From: Sphingomonas phyllosphaerae
GTDB taxonomy: Bacteria; Pseudomonadota; Alphaproteobacteria; Sphingomonadales; Sphingomonadaceae
Length of the DNA stretch: 64,000 nt
Direction of reading: 5' to 3'
Assembly: GCA_036946405.1 (NCBI GenBank)
Contig: JAQIJC010000001.1
Location: 999,001 to 1,063,000, forward strand
Shown here: positions 56,824 to 64,000 of the stretch, in pieces
Numbering within the stretch: position 1 is the first letter of the stretch
How the letters are laid out: every line of letters starts with the position of its first letter
Notes under the pieces: model-generated
The model's database searches: none
What the model was told of the DNA's origin: nothing
Seen by the model: the letters and a program-made list of their open reading frames with translations, nothing else
Program-made: the position numbers and the translations under genes

Positions 56824-57600
56824 ATGACCCGGCTTTTCCACGTCAGCGACGTTCATTTCGGCGCGGAGGACCCGGACGCGGTCGCGTGGTTCCGCGACGT
56901 GGTGGCGGAAGAAAAGCCGGATGCGGTCATCATGACCGGCGACCTGACGATGCGCGCGACCAAGCGTGAGTTCGACGACGGCGGCGCGTGGCTGAAGAGC
57001 CTCGGCGTGCCGGTGACGCTGGAAGTCGGCAACCACGACATTCCCTATTATTGGGACCCGCTGCGGCGGCTGTTCGCGCCTTACTCGCGCTATGCCGCGG
57101 TCGAGAAGATGATCGAGCGGCCGCTGGAGATCCATGGGATCACGATCGTCCCGCTCAAGACCACGGCGCGCGCGCAATGGCGGTGGAACTGGTCGAAGGG
57201 ACGGGTGAGCCATGGCTCGCTGCGTCGGGCGCTGGCGCTGGTCGAGGCGGCGCCGCGCGGCAATCTGATCTTCGTCGCCGGGCATCATCCGCTGATCGAC
57301 GGCGGGAGCCAGGGGACGGCGAAGACCAAGCGTGGCGACGAGGCGCTGGCGGCGCTGGCGGATGCCGGGGTCCATGCGGTGTTGTCGGGGCATGTCCATG
57401 ATCCGTTCGACATGCCGTATGAGCGCAACGGCTGGCGGCTGCGGATGATCGGCGCGGGGACGCTGTCGAAGCGGACGCGGAATTCGCCGCCGGCGTTCAA
57501 TGAGATACGGGTCGAGGGGGATCGCTTCGAGACGTTGGTGCGGACGATGTCGGCACAGCCGGTGTATCCGATCAGCGAGATGAGCGCGGCGGGGCGGTAG
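56824..57600 (+). CDS. Calcineurin-like metallophosphoesterase
   Basis: 258 residues with a full set of metal motifs: 'LFHVSDVHFG' (DxH), 'AVIMTGDLTM' (GD), 'LEVGNHDIPYY' (GNHD), 'FVAGHHPLID' (GHHP) and 'VLSGHVHDPF' (GHxH). The size and motifs fit the CpdA-like/cyclic nucleotide or phospholipid-type class III phosphodiesterases, but the substrate cannot be assigned. No signal peptide. It follows the DUF1190 gene by 57 bp in the same direction, so could be read with the yjf arm. Confidence 0.85.
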   Translation: MTRLFHVSDVHFGAEDPDAVAWFRDVVAEEKPDAVIMTGDLTMRATKREFDDGGAWLKSLGVPVTLEVGNHDIPYYWDPLRRLFAPYSRYAAVEKMIERPLEIHGITIVPLKTTARAQWRWNWSKGRVSHGSLRRALALVEAAPRGNLIFVAGHHPLIDGGSQGTAKTKRGDEALAALADAGVHAVLSGHVHDPFDMPYERNGWRLRMIGAGTLSKRTRNSPPAFNEIRVEGDRFETLVRTMSAQPVYPISEMSAAGR

Positions 57601-57610
57601 GGACGAGGTA

Positions 57611-57726
57611 GCCCTCTCCCCTCCGGGGAGAGGGGTTGGGTGAGGGGTTCGGGTCTCACCGAGACCGGCCTCTCCGTGAGACACCTGCCCCTCACCCAAA
57701 CCCTCTCCCCAAAGGGGGAGAAGGCT
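57611..57726. repeat. Palindromic repeat, family D ('CCCTCTCCCC...GGGGAGAGGG')
   Basis: GCCCTCTCCCCTCCGGGGAG ... CCCAAAGGGGGAGAAGGCT with centre GGTCTCACCGAGACC. A shorter copy is inside rnr at 58925-59031. This copy ends eight bases before the rnr start and its GGGAGAAGG probably serves as the ribosome-binding site. Confidence 0.88.
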
Positions 57727-57733
57727 TAACTCG

Positions 57734-60088
57734 ATGGCTTTCGCGCGCCACACCCCCTATCTCCCGTCCGTGCCCAAGAAACCCAGCCCCGGCCTGCCGA
57801 CGCGCGAGCAGATCCTCGATTTCATCACTTCCGCCGCGACGCCCGCGGGCAAGCGCGAGATCGCGCGCGCCTTCGGGCTGACCGCGCAGCAGAAGATCGC
57901 GCTCAAGGCGCTGCTCAAGGACATGGGCGACGAGGGGCTGATCGACTCCGCGCCCGGTCGCGCCTCCCACAAGATGGGCGGGCTGCCCAAGGTGACGGTG
58001 CTGCGGATCGTCGACGTCGATCAGGGCGGCAACGTCTGGGGCGTGCCCGAGCGCTGGGAGGCCGACGTGCCCACCCCGCGCATCCGCGTGCGCGACCGCA
58101 AGCGCGGCGCGCTGGGCGTGGGCGAGCGGATCCTTGCGCGGACCGAGGAAACCGGCGGCGGCTGGACTGCGCATCCGATGAAGGTGCTCGCGCCGGCCGC
58201 CGAACAGGTGATCGGGGTGCTGCGGCGCGAGGGCGAGCGGCTGTGGTTGCAGGGCGTCGAGAAGAAGGAGCGGCGCGAATATCCGGTGTCGGATGCCGGC
58301 GGCGCCGAGGCGGGCGATCTGGTCAGCGCCGAGATCGCGGGGCGGCCGCCGCGGGTGATGGCGAAGGTGGTGGCGCGGCTCGGCGATCCGTACGCACCGC
58401 GCAGTTTCTCGCTGATCGCGATCCACAAGCATAAAATCCCGGATGTCTTCGCGCAGGATGCGCTCGATGCGGCGGAGAAGGCGGCGCGGCAGCCGCTGGG
58501 GGACGGGCGCGAGGACCTGACGCATTTGCCGATCGTCGCGATCGATCCTGCCGACGCGCGCGACCATGACGATGCGGTGTGGGCCATCCCCGATGACGAT
58601 CCCGCCAACCATGGTGGGTGGAAGGCGATCGTCGCGATCGCCGATGTCAGCTTCTATGTGCGGCCGGGCAGCGCGATCGACCGCGAGGCGCGCGCGCGGG
58701 GGAATTCGGTTTACTTTCCGGATCGCGTCGTGCCGATGCTGCCCGAGGTGCTGTCGGCGGACGTCTGCTCGCTGAAGGCGGGCGAGGATCGCGCGGCGCT
58801 GGCGTGTCACTTGCAGGTGACGAAGGCGGGGGCGCTGAAGAGCTGGCGGTTTACGCGGGCGGTGGTGCGGCTGGCGGCGAATATCGCTTACGAGGACGCG
58901 CAGGCGTGGATTGATAATGCACTAAGCCCCCGCCCCTCCGGGGAGGGGGTTGGGGGAGGGGCTGCCACGGGCGATGGTCTCGGTGAGACCTCGGCCCCTC
59001 ACCCCACCCTCTCCCCAACGGGGAGAGGGCTATTGCCCGCACTCCTACCCCTCTGGGACTGCTGGCGCGCGCTGGCGGCGGCGCGCGACAAGCGTGAGCC
59101 GCTCGACCTCGATCTGCCCGAGCGGCGCGTGGTGCTCGACGAAAAGGGGCGGATCATGTCGGTGGCGGCGCGCGAGCGGCTCGACGCGCACCGGCTGATC
59201 GAGGACTTCATGATCGCCGCCAACGTCGCCGCCGCCAAGGCGCTGGAGGCGAAGAAGGCGCCGGTGATGTACCGCGTCCACGAAGCGCCGGCGCGCGAGA
59301 AGCTGGTCGCGCTCAAGGATTATCTCGAGACGTTCGAGGTGCCGTTCGCGCTGGGGCAGGTCGTCAAGCCGGCGACCTTCAACCGCATCCTCGAGCGGGT
59401 CGGCGACGTGCCGTTCCGGCCCGAGATCATGGAGCAGATCCTCCGCTCGCAGACGCAGGCCTATTATGCGCCCGCCAATCACGGGCATTTCGGGCTGTCG
59501 CTGGGCAGCTATGCCCATTTCACCTCGCCGATCCGCCGCTATGCCGACCTGATGGTGCATCGCGCTTTGGTGTCGGCGTACGCGCTGGGGCCGGGCGGGC
59601 TGAACGGCGACGAGGATTTCGAGCTGGCGGGGACGACGATCAGCAAGCTGGAGCGCCGCGCGATGGAGGCCGAGCGCGAGACGATCGACCGCTATGTCGC
59701 CGCCTTCCTGTCGGAGCGCGTCGGCGAACTGGTCGAGGTGCGGATCACCGGGGTGACCAATTTCGGGTTCTTCGCGACCGTCGACGGGATCGGCGGCGAC
59801 GGGTTGATGCCGGTGCGCGATTTGGGCGGCGAGTATTTCCGCTTCGACGAGGCGGCGCGGCGGCTGGTCGGCGAGCAGAGCGGCGAGGAATATGCGCAGG
59901 GGCAGCGGCTGGAGCTGCGGCTCGCCGAGGCCAATCCGGTGTCGGGCGCGCTGCGCTTCGAGCTGCCCGAGGGGCGTTACGGCGGGGCACGGACGGAGCG
60001 TGCGCCCGCGAAGGGCATCAAGCCGCCGCGCGTGCTCAAGCGGCGCGGGCGGCCCGGCAATTTGCGCCATCAGAATCGCAAGAAGTAA
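57734..60088 (+). CDS. rnr: Ribonuclease R
   Basis: 784 residues. N-terminal winged helix ('TREQILDFITSAATPAGKRE', 'KALLKDMGDEGLIDSAPGR'), cold-shock domains, then the RNB catalytic domain from about residue 260 with 'IDPADARDHDDAVWA' (the metal-binding Asp cluster) and 'YFPDRVVPMLPEVLSADVCS'. C-terminal S1 domain 'EVRITGVTNFGFFATVDGIG' and a basic Lys/Arg tail. A 3'-5' exoribonuclease for structured RNA. Oddity: residues ~397-436 ('LSPRPSGEGVGGGAATGDG...') are the translation of a palindromic repeat, inserted in frame within RNB. GTG at 57770 is an alternative start. Confidence 0.95.
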   Translation: MAFARHTPYLPSVPKKPSPGLPTREQILDFITSAATPAGKREIARAFGLTAQQKIALKALLKDMGDEGLIDSAPGRASHKMGGLPKVTVLRIVDVDQGGNVWGVPERWEADVPTPRIRVRDRKRGALGVGERILARTEETGGGWTAHPMKVLAPAAEQVIGVLRREGERLWLQGVEKKERREYPVSDAGGAEAGDLVSAEIAGRPPRVMAKVVARLGDPYAPRSFSLIAIHKHKIPDVFAQDALDAAEKAARQPLGDGREDLTHLPIVAIDPADARDHDDAVWAIPDDDPANHGGWKAIVAIADVSFYVRPGSAIDREARARGNSVYFPDRVVPMLPEVLSADVCSLKAGEDRAALACHLQVTKAGALKSWRFTRAVVRLAANIAYEDAQAWIDNALSPRPSGEGVGGGAATGDGLGETSAPHPTLSPTGRGLLPALLPLWDCWRALAAARDKREPLDLDLPERRVVLDEKGRIMSVAARERLDAHRLIEDFMIAANVAAAKALEAKKAPVMYRVHEAPAREKLVALKDYLETFEVPFALGQVVKPATFNRILERVGDVPFRPEIMEQILRSQTQAYYAPANHGHFGLSLGSYAHFTSPIRRYADLMVHRALVSAYALGPGGLNGDEDFELAGTTISKLERRAMEAERETIDRYVAAFLSERVGELVEVRITGVTNFGFFATVDGIGGDGLMPVRDLGGEYFRFDEAARRLVGEQSGEEYAQGQRLELRLAEANPVSGALRFELPEGRYGGARTERAPAKGIKPPRVLKRRGRPGNLRHQNRKK
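58925..59031. repeat. Family D palindromic repeat inside the rnr coding sequence
   Basis: AGCCCCCGCCCCTCCGGGGA ... CCCAACGGGGAGAGGGCT with centre GGTCTCGGTGAGACC, matching the intergenic copy at 57611-57726. It keeps the reading frame of RNase R and encodes a Gly/Pro/Ser-rich insert. Confidence 0.88.
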
Positions 60089-60100
60089 GAAGGAGTTCGC

Positions 60101-60406
60101 ATGTCCGGTACGATCATGGCGGCGCTGATCGCCAAGGCGCGCAACCGCGTCACCTGGCATTTCACCTCGGCGGGCGCGACGGCGAAGGAGACCGCGACGA
60201 AGTTCCCAACCCCCAAGTCGCGGCTCGACCGGCGCGTGTTCGAGCGGATGGTGGCGTTCGGCGCGATCGAGAAGACGCCCGAGGGGCTGTACTGGCTCAA
60301 CGAGGCGCGGCTGTCGGATTATCGCAAGGAGTCGCTGGCGCGAGTGCTGGGGATCCTCGCGATTGCCGGGTTCGCGGCGGCGGGGGCGATGGCGATCGGC
60401 GGGTAG
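60101..60406 (+). CDS. Small hypothetical protein, winged-helix-like with C-terminal membrane helix
   Basis: 101 residues, 12 bp after rnr with GAAGGAG upstream. Residues ~28-65 ('ATAKETATKFPTPKSRLDRR', 'FERMVAFGAIEKTPEGLYWL') look like a small winged helix; residues ~79-98 form a membrane helix (VLGILAIAGFAAAGAMAIGG). Family not recognised. Probably co-transcribed with rnr. Confidence 0.7.
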   Translation: MSGTIMAALIAKARNRVTWHFTSAGATAKETATKFPTPKSRLDRRVFERMVAFGAIEKTPEGLYWLNEARLSDYRKESLARVLGILAIAGFAAAGAMAIGG

Positions 60407-60443
60407 GCGGCTGCCCTTACCGAGACATTCTCACGCTTGATCC

Positions 60444-60518
60444 GTCATTGTGAGCGGAGCGAAGCAATCCAGGGCGCCCTGATCCGACTCTGGATTGCTT
60501 CGCTGCGCTCGCAATGAC
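60444..60518. repeat. Palindromic repeat, family C
   Basis: GTCATTGTGAGCGGAGCGAA ... TTCGCTGCGCTCGCAATGAC, inverted arms matching the copy at 55438-55512. It begins the 351-bp gene-free stretch 60407-60757 before alr. Confidence 0.88.
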
Positions 60519-60612
60519 GCGCTTGGTTGCGGGCGTCCTGCATCATTGAGGTTTGGCAGTCACGGTTGTGCTGGCCGCCGGACGAGCGGCCCGCACAATG
60601 TCTTCGCGCGTG

Positions 60613-60700
60613 CTCTCCACACTCTTTCCACAGCTTGTCCACAGGTCAGCAAGCGGGCTGCCCACCGTCTGCCGACCCATTATCCCCCGACTTATCCACA
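60613..60700 (+). promoter_or_regulatory. Cluster of DnaA-box-like sites upstream of alr
   Basis: TTATCCACA (60692-60700) is a perfect DnaA box. TTGTCCACA (60635-60643) has one mismatch; CTTTCCACA (60624-60632), CTCTCCACA (60613-60621) and TTATCCCCC (60680-60688) have two. All point the same way, and the first three are spaced exactly 11 bp apart, about one helical turn. Together with the family C repeat this fills the gap before alanine racemase. Confidence 0.5.
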
Positions 60701-60757
60701 GGCGGATGACCCGCACGACGGTGGCGCGCGGCGCGTGCAGGCGCTAACCGGGCGGGC

Positions 60758-61804
60758 ATGTCGCATCGTCCCAACCGCCTGTATCTTTCCTCCGACGCGC
60801 TGGTCGCCAACTGGCGTGCGCTGGCGCGGCTGAGCGGGGCGGCGGCGTGCGGGGCGGCGGTGAAGGCCGATGGCTATGGGCTCGGCGCGCGCGACGTGGT
60901 GCCGCGGCTGCTCCATGCCGGGTGTCGCGACCTGTTCGTCGCGACTTGGGCGGAGGCGGCGGCGATCGCCGATCTGATCGCCGGGCGCGACACGACGATT
61001 GCGGTGCTGCACGGGTTGCGCGAGGCGGACCTGCCGCTGCCCGATCTGCCCGGCGTACGCCCGGTGCTGAGCACCGCCGCGCAGATCGCGCGCTGGCGGC
61101 TGGTCGCGCCCGGGCAGCCGTGCGACGTGATGGTCGATACCGGCATGAACCGGCTCGGCATCGCGGGGGCCGAGGTCGCGGGCGGGCTGCTCGACGGGCT
61201 GGCGATCGACACGCTGATGAGCCATCTCGCCTGCGCCGACGAGCCGGGCCATGCGCTCAACGAAACGCAGCGCGCGCGGTTCGCGGCGCTGGCAGGACGG
61301 ACAGCGGCGCGGCGGATGAGCCTCGCCAATTCGGCGGGGATCGCGCTGGGTGACGGCTATCATTTCGACCTGACGCGGCCGGGGCTGGCGCTGTACGGCG
61401 GAGTGCCGGTCGCGGGGCTGGCGGGGGCGATCTGCCCGGTGGCGACGATCGCGGCGGAGGTGCTGCAATGCCGGACGGTGCGCGCGGGCGAGACGGTCGG
61501 CTATAATGCGACGTGGCGGGCGGAGCGCGACGTGGCGGTGGCCGTGGTCAATCTCGGCTATGCCGACGGCTATCGCCGCGCGCTGTCGAGCCGCGGGTGC
61601 GCGTTCGCGGGCGATGTGCCGCTGCCGGTGATCGGGCGCGTGTCGATGGATCTGCTGGCACTCGACGCCAGTGCCGCGGCGGTGCGCGAAGGCGACTGGG
61701 TGCGGTTCGACGACGATCTGGTCCATGTCGCCGCCGCGAGCGGGGTCAGCCAGTACGAGCTGCTGACCGGGCTGGCGGACCGGTTCGAGCGGGTGTGGTC
61801 GTAG
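60758..61804 (+). CDS. alr: Alanine racemase
   Basis: 348 residues. 'GAAVKADGYGLGARDVVPRL' carries the pyridoxal-phosphate lysine. 'VMVDTGMNRLGIAG', 'LMSHLACADEP' and 'MSLANSAGIALGD' follow the barrel. 'GETVGYNATWRAERDVAVAV' has the catalytic Tyr, 'VNLGYADGYRRALSSRG' and 'VIGRVSMDLLALD' are further signatures. Converts L- to D-alanine for peptidoglycan. Slightly shorter than the usual 355-375 residues but complete. Confidence 0.95.
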   Translation: MSHRPNRLYLSSDALVANWRALARLSGAAACGAAVKADGYGLGARDVVPRLLHAGCRDLFVATWAEAAAIADLIAGRDTTIAVLHGLREADLPLPDLPGVRPVLSTAAQIARWRLVAPGQPCDVMVDTGMNRLGIAGAEVAGGLLDGLAIDTLMSHLACADEPGHALNETQRARFAALAGRTAARRMSLANSAGIALGDGYHFDLTRPGLALYGGVPVAGLAGAICPVATIAAEVLQCRTVRAGETVGYNATWRAERDVAVAVVNLGYADGYRRALSSRGCAFAGDVPLPVIGRVSMDLLALDASAAAVREGDWVRFDDDLVHVAAASGVSQYELLTGLADRFERVWS

Positions 61805-61838
61805 CGGTTGATCCGCTGACCTCCCTGCATCTCCCGTC

Positions 61839-61943
61839 GTCATCGCGGCGAAGGCCGGGGTCTGGTTCAGGGACGCAGATGACGCACGTTCCGCTTCGTC
61901 ACGTCGGCCTTCCCAACTGGGCCCCGGCCTTCGCCGGGGTGAC
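61839..61943. repeat. Palindromic intergenic repeat, family B
   Basis: GTCATCGCGGCGAAGGCCGG ... CCCCGGCCTTCGCCGGGGTGAC with centre CTTCCCAACTGGGCCC; matches 52218-52323. Lies between the convergent alr and PhaC-like genes. Confidence 0.85.
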
Positions 61944-61970
61944 GGTCTGCCTTATGGGATTGCGGATCCT

Positions 61971-63050
61971 TCACGCCGCCGTCCGCAGCCAGTCGGTGAG
62001 CGGATCGTAGAGCAACGTCCGCGCGCGGCCGCCGACCATCATCCCGACATGCCCGGCCGCGAGGTCGCGGCGCGCGGCGAGCCCGATCGCGGTGGCGGCG
62101 GGGGTGATGCGGTCGGTGAGCGAGACGAATTCGGTGGCGGGGCAGGGCAGCGCGTGCGGGTCGATCGCGCGACCGCCGACGTGCCAATCGCCGCGCCCCG
62201 GACGATCCTCGGCGAGCAATGTCTCGAACAGGTCGGCGCCGGCGGCATAGGTGAGCGGCGCGCCGCCGTTCGCCCAATCCTCGAGCTGGACGAAGTCGGC
62301 GGCGCGGTCTGCGGCCATCGTCGCAAAGGCGGCGTATTTGGCGATCGTCCGCGCGGGATCGAGCTGCCAGAAGGCGGTTTGGAGTACCTCCATCGGCAGC
62401 ACGCCAAGCGCGCGCGCGCCCGGCGCGACCTGTGCCCAGAGCGCGGCGAGCGACGCGCGTGCCGCGTCGCCATAGCCGGCGAACCGCCATGGGGCGGCGA
62501 TCGTCGCGACCCCGGCGACGCGCCCCGGCGCGGCGGCGGCAGCGGCGGCGAGCGCGAGCGTGCCGCCGAGGCAATAGCCGACCAGCAGCGCCGGTCTGTC
62601 GAGCCGCCCCAGCAACGGCAGCAATCGCCGCGTCACATGGCCGGCGAGGTCGAGCGCGGCGTCCTGCGCGCGGGGTGTGCCCCAGTCGACCAGCCATGGG
62701 TGGAAGCCAGCCGCGGCGAGATGCGCGACGAGCGAGCGGCCGGGCGCGAGATCGAGGACCCATGGCGGGTTGATGAGCGACGGCACCAGCACCACCGGCA
62801 CGCCATCGCTGCCGCGCGCACCGTCGCGCAGCCGGGCGGCGCCGCTGCGATACCGGACCGGCCGCATCCGCCGCGGCTTGCGCCGGGCTTCCTGATAGCG
62901 GCGCAGGCCGGCGAGCGCCGCGGCGGCACGTTGCGGCGATGTTGCGGTTTCGCGGCGCAGCATGTCGAGGAACAGCGGGAGCGGTCGCGGACCGTATCCA
63001 GCGTGTTGCAGCGCGACATTATGTGCAATACCACGAACGGGTTCGGTCAC
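61971..63050 (-). CDS. PhaC-like alpha/beta hydrolase (short polyhydroxyalkanoate synthase relative)
   Basis: 359 residues. 'VVLVPSLINPPWVLDLAPGR', 'HPWLVDWGTPRAQD', 'LLVGYCLGGTLALAAA' with a GxCxG lipase-like box whose Cys is the synthase nucleophile, and 'GHVGMMVGGRART' with the catalytic His. The N-terminal 'HNVALQHAGYGPRPLPLFLD' region is short, so the size fits class III PhaC-like proteins rather than the ~580-residue class I synthase. Divergent from phaR with 14 bp between starts, supporting a PHA link. Confidence 0.82.
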   Translation of the reverse strand: MTEPVRGIAHNVALQHAGYGPRPLPLFLDMLRRETATSPQRAAAALAGLRRYQEARRKPRRMRPVRYRSGAARLRDGARGSDGVPVVLVPSLINPPWVLDLAPGRSLVAHLAAAGFHPWLVDWGTPRAQDAALDLAGHVTRRLLPLLGRLDRPALLVGYCLGGTLALAAAAAAAPGRVAGVATIAAPWRFAGYGDAARASLAALWAQVAPGARALGVLPMEVLQTAFWQLDPARTIAKYAAFATMAADRAADFVQLEDWANGGAPLTYAAGADLFETLLAEDRPGRGDWHVGGRAIDPHALPCPATEFVSLTDRITPAATAIGLAARRDLAAGHVGMMVGGRARTLLYDPLTDWLRTAA

Positions 63051-63064
63051 GGGGATCTCGCGGG

Positions 63065-63613
63065 ATGAAGAAGCAGCATGGTACCGACGGCGTCGTCGTC
63101 ATCAAGAAATACGCCAATCGCCGGCTCTACAATACCGAAAGCTCCTCTTATATCACGCTGGAACATCTCGCGGCGATGACGCGCGAAGGTCGTGAATTCA
63201 AGGTCGTGGACGCCAAGACCGACGAGGATATCACGCACAACGTCCTGACGCAGATCATCATGGAGGCGGAGAGCCGCGGCCAGACGATGCTGCCGGTCAA
63301 CTTCCTGCGCCAGTTGATCGCGCTGTACGGCGACTCGATGCAGGCGATGGTGCCGGACTATCTGGACGCGTCGATGGACAGCTTCCGCCGCAACCAGGCG
63401 CAGTTCAAGACCGCGGTCGAGGGAGCGTTCGCGGGGTCGCCGTTTGCGGAGATCGCCAAGCGCAACCTCGAGATGTTCGAAGCCGCGGCGCAGGCGTTCA
63501 AGCCGCCGGTCGCGCCGGCCCCGGTGGCGGCGAGCGGCAAGGACGGCGAGATCGCGGCGCTCAAGGCGGAACTGGCGCAGTTGCGCGACAAGGTCGACAA
63601 GCTGGGGGATTGA
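63065..63613 (+). CDS. phaR: Polyhydroxyalkanoate synthesis repressor PhaR
   Basis: 182 residues. 'VVIKKYANRRLYNTESSSYI' followed by 'LEHLAAMTREGREFKVVDAK' and 'TDEDITHNVLTQIIMEAES' is the highly conserved PhaR DNA-binding/PHB-accumulation regulatory module. A helical middle, an Ala/Pro hinge and a short C-terminal coiled coil ('IAALKAELAQLRDKVDKLG') follow. PhaR represses phasin and its own gene and is released by PHA granules. Divergent from the PhaC-like gene. Confidence 0.95.
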   Translation: MKKQHGTDGVVVIKKYANRRLYNTESSSYITLEHLAAMTREGREFKVVDAKTDEDITHNVLTQIIMEAESRGQTMLPVNFLRQLIALYGDSMQAMVPDYLDASMDSFRRNQAQFKTAVEGAFAGSPFAEIAKRNLEMFEAAAQAFKPPVAPAPVAASGKDGEIAALKAELAQLRDKVDKLGD

Positions 63614-63644
63614 GCGGGGGCGGTCGCTTCCATCTTGCCCGCAT

Positions 63645-63709
63645 CGTTCGCCCTTAGCTTGTCGAAGGGCGTTCACGGGGCCCGTGCTTCGACAGGCTCA
63701 GCACGAACG
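63645..63709. repeat. Palindromic repeat, family E ('CGTTCG...CGAACG')
   Basis: CGTTCGCCCTTAGCTTGTCG ... CGACAGGCTCAGCACGAACG around CACGGGGCCCGTG. It lies 32 bp after phaR. A single copy in this window. Confidence 0.7.
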
Positions 63710-63753
63710 GTGGGGGTGGGCAGACTACATCCGTTGAAATTTCTCATCCGTCA

Positions 63754-64000
63754 TCAACTCAGTTGCGCGGCATCATCGCGGATTTTAGCGTTGGCGATGG
63801 TGATGAGTTTTCGCATGGCGGCGGTTAGGGCGACGATGGGTTTTTTGCCGCTGTCACGGAGGCGCTGGTAGAAGGCCTTGATGTCGGGCGCGAAGCGGAC
63901 GGCGGAGAGGGCAGCCATGAAGGTGACGCGCCTGACCTCCGGGCGGCCGCCGCGGGTGCGGCGATAGCCATCGACGGTGCCGCTTTGGCGGGGATGGGGT
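63754..64000 (-). CDS. IS110-family transposase, C-terminal part (runs off the window)
   Basis: On the minus strand the frame enters from the right edge and ends at TGA 63754-63756. It reads 'RTRGGRPEVRRVTFMAALSA', 'APDIKAFYQRLRDSGKKPIV' and 'AAMRKLITIANAKIRDDAAQ', the conserved end of the Transposase_20 (IS116/IS110/IS902) domain with its Ser-containing C-terminal region upstream. IS110 elements use a DEDD/serine-type transposase and lack long terminal inverted repeats. Only 81 residues are visible. Confidence 0.85.
   Translation of the reverse strand, partial: PHPRQSGTVDGYRRTRGGRPEVRRVTFMAALSAVRFAPDIKAFYQRLRDSGKKPIVALTAAMRKLITIANAKIRDDAAQLS

Noticed and set aside
61839..61943. Short direct and inverted repeats considered as a CRISPR array
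   Set aside because: The repeats here and elsewhere are single palindromic units scattered between genes, with no regular spacer-repeat series.

Overview
The window looks like a chromosomal segment of a Sphingomonas-like alphaproteobacterium (Sphingomonadales). The DNA is GC-rich. Gene content fits that group: ECF sigma/anti-sigma pair, several TonB-dependent receptors, a GH29 and a GH89 glycosidase, glycine-zipper protein, NodT-type efflux lipoprotein, PhaR, RNase R and alanine racemase. Many short palindromic repeats of at least five families sit between the genes. Taxonomy is inferred from protein character and gene content, not from a search.

Layout. 1-0.9 kb: end of an ECF sigma factor and its anti-sigma factor. 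1.06-4.0 kb: three overlapping TadG/TadE-type pseudopilin genes. 4.0-10.2 kb: polysaccharide flippase, glycine-zipper protein, secreted alpha-L-fucosidase and secreted CocE/NonD hydrolase. 10.2-18.2 kb: a sensor kinase/response regulator pair divergent from a CusBA/CzcBA-like RND pump with NodT-type outer-membrane lipoprotein. 18.4-24.3 kb: TonB receptor, an HGSNAT-like membrane acetyltransferase and a GH89 alpha-N-acetylglucosaminidase. 24.6-27.4 kb: a Met/His-rich DUF2946-type protein and a second TonB receptor, possibly copper linked.

27.5-43.9 kb is an accessory region. It begins at tRNA-Gly(CCC), and the 5' half of that tRNA recurs exactly at 29.37 kb and in decayed form at 43.54 kb. Between these lie an integrase fragment, a HEPN/MNT toxin-antitoxin pair, a serine resolvase with proline at the catalytic-serine position, an unknown 453-residue protein translationally coupled to it, a scrap of a Tn3-type transposase, and an 11-kb gene for a giant autotransporter (about 3,668 residues). 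A broken small gene follows.

43.9-64 kb is mostly core-like: secreted TolB-propeller/amidohydrolase, Crp-family regulator, a three-domain GH18-like/CE4/GT2 polysaccharide enzyme, a VOC protein, then a complete two-armed version of the E. coli yjfIJKLM-yjfC gene set (ATP-grasp, PspA-like, DUF2170 one way; DUF2491, DUF350, DUF1190 the other), metallophosphoesterase, RNase R carrying an in-frame palindromic repeat, a small membrane protein, a cluster of DnaA-box-like sites, alanine racemase, PhaC-like hydrolase, PhaR and the 3' end of an IS110-type transposase.

Most notable: the divergent PspA/ATP-grasp envelope-stress locus, the tRNA-half-bracketed island with its giant autotransporter and dead resolvase operon, the palindromic element inside rnr, and the GH89/HGSNAT-like pairing that mirrors two enzymes of human heparan sulfate degradation.
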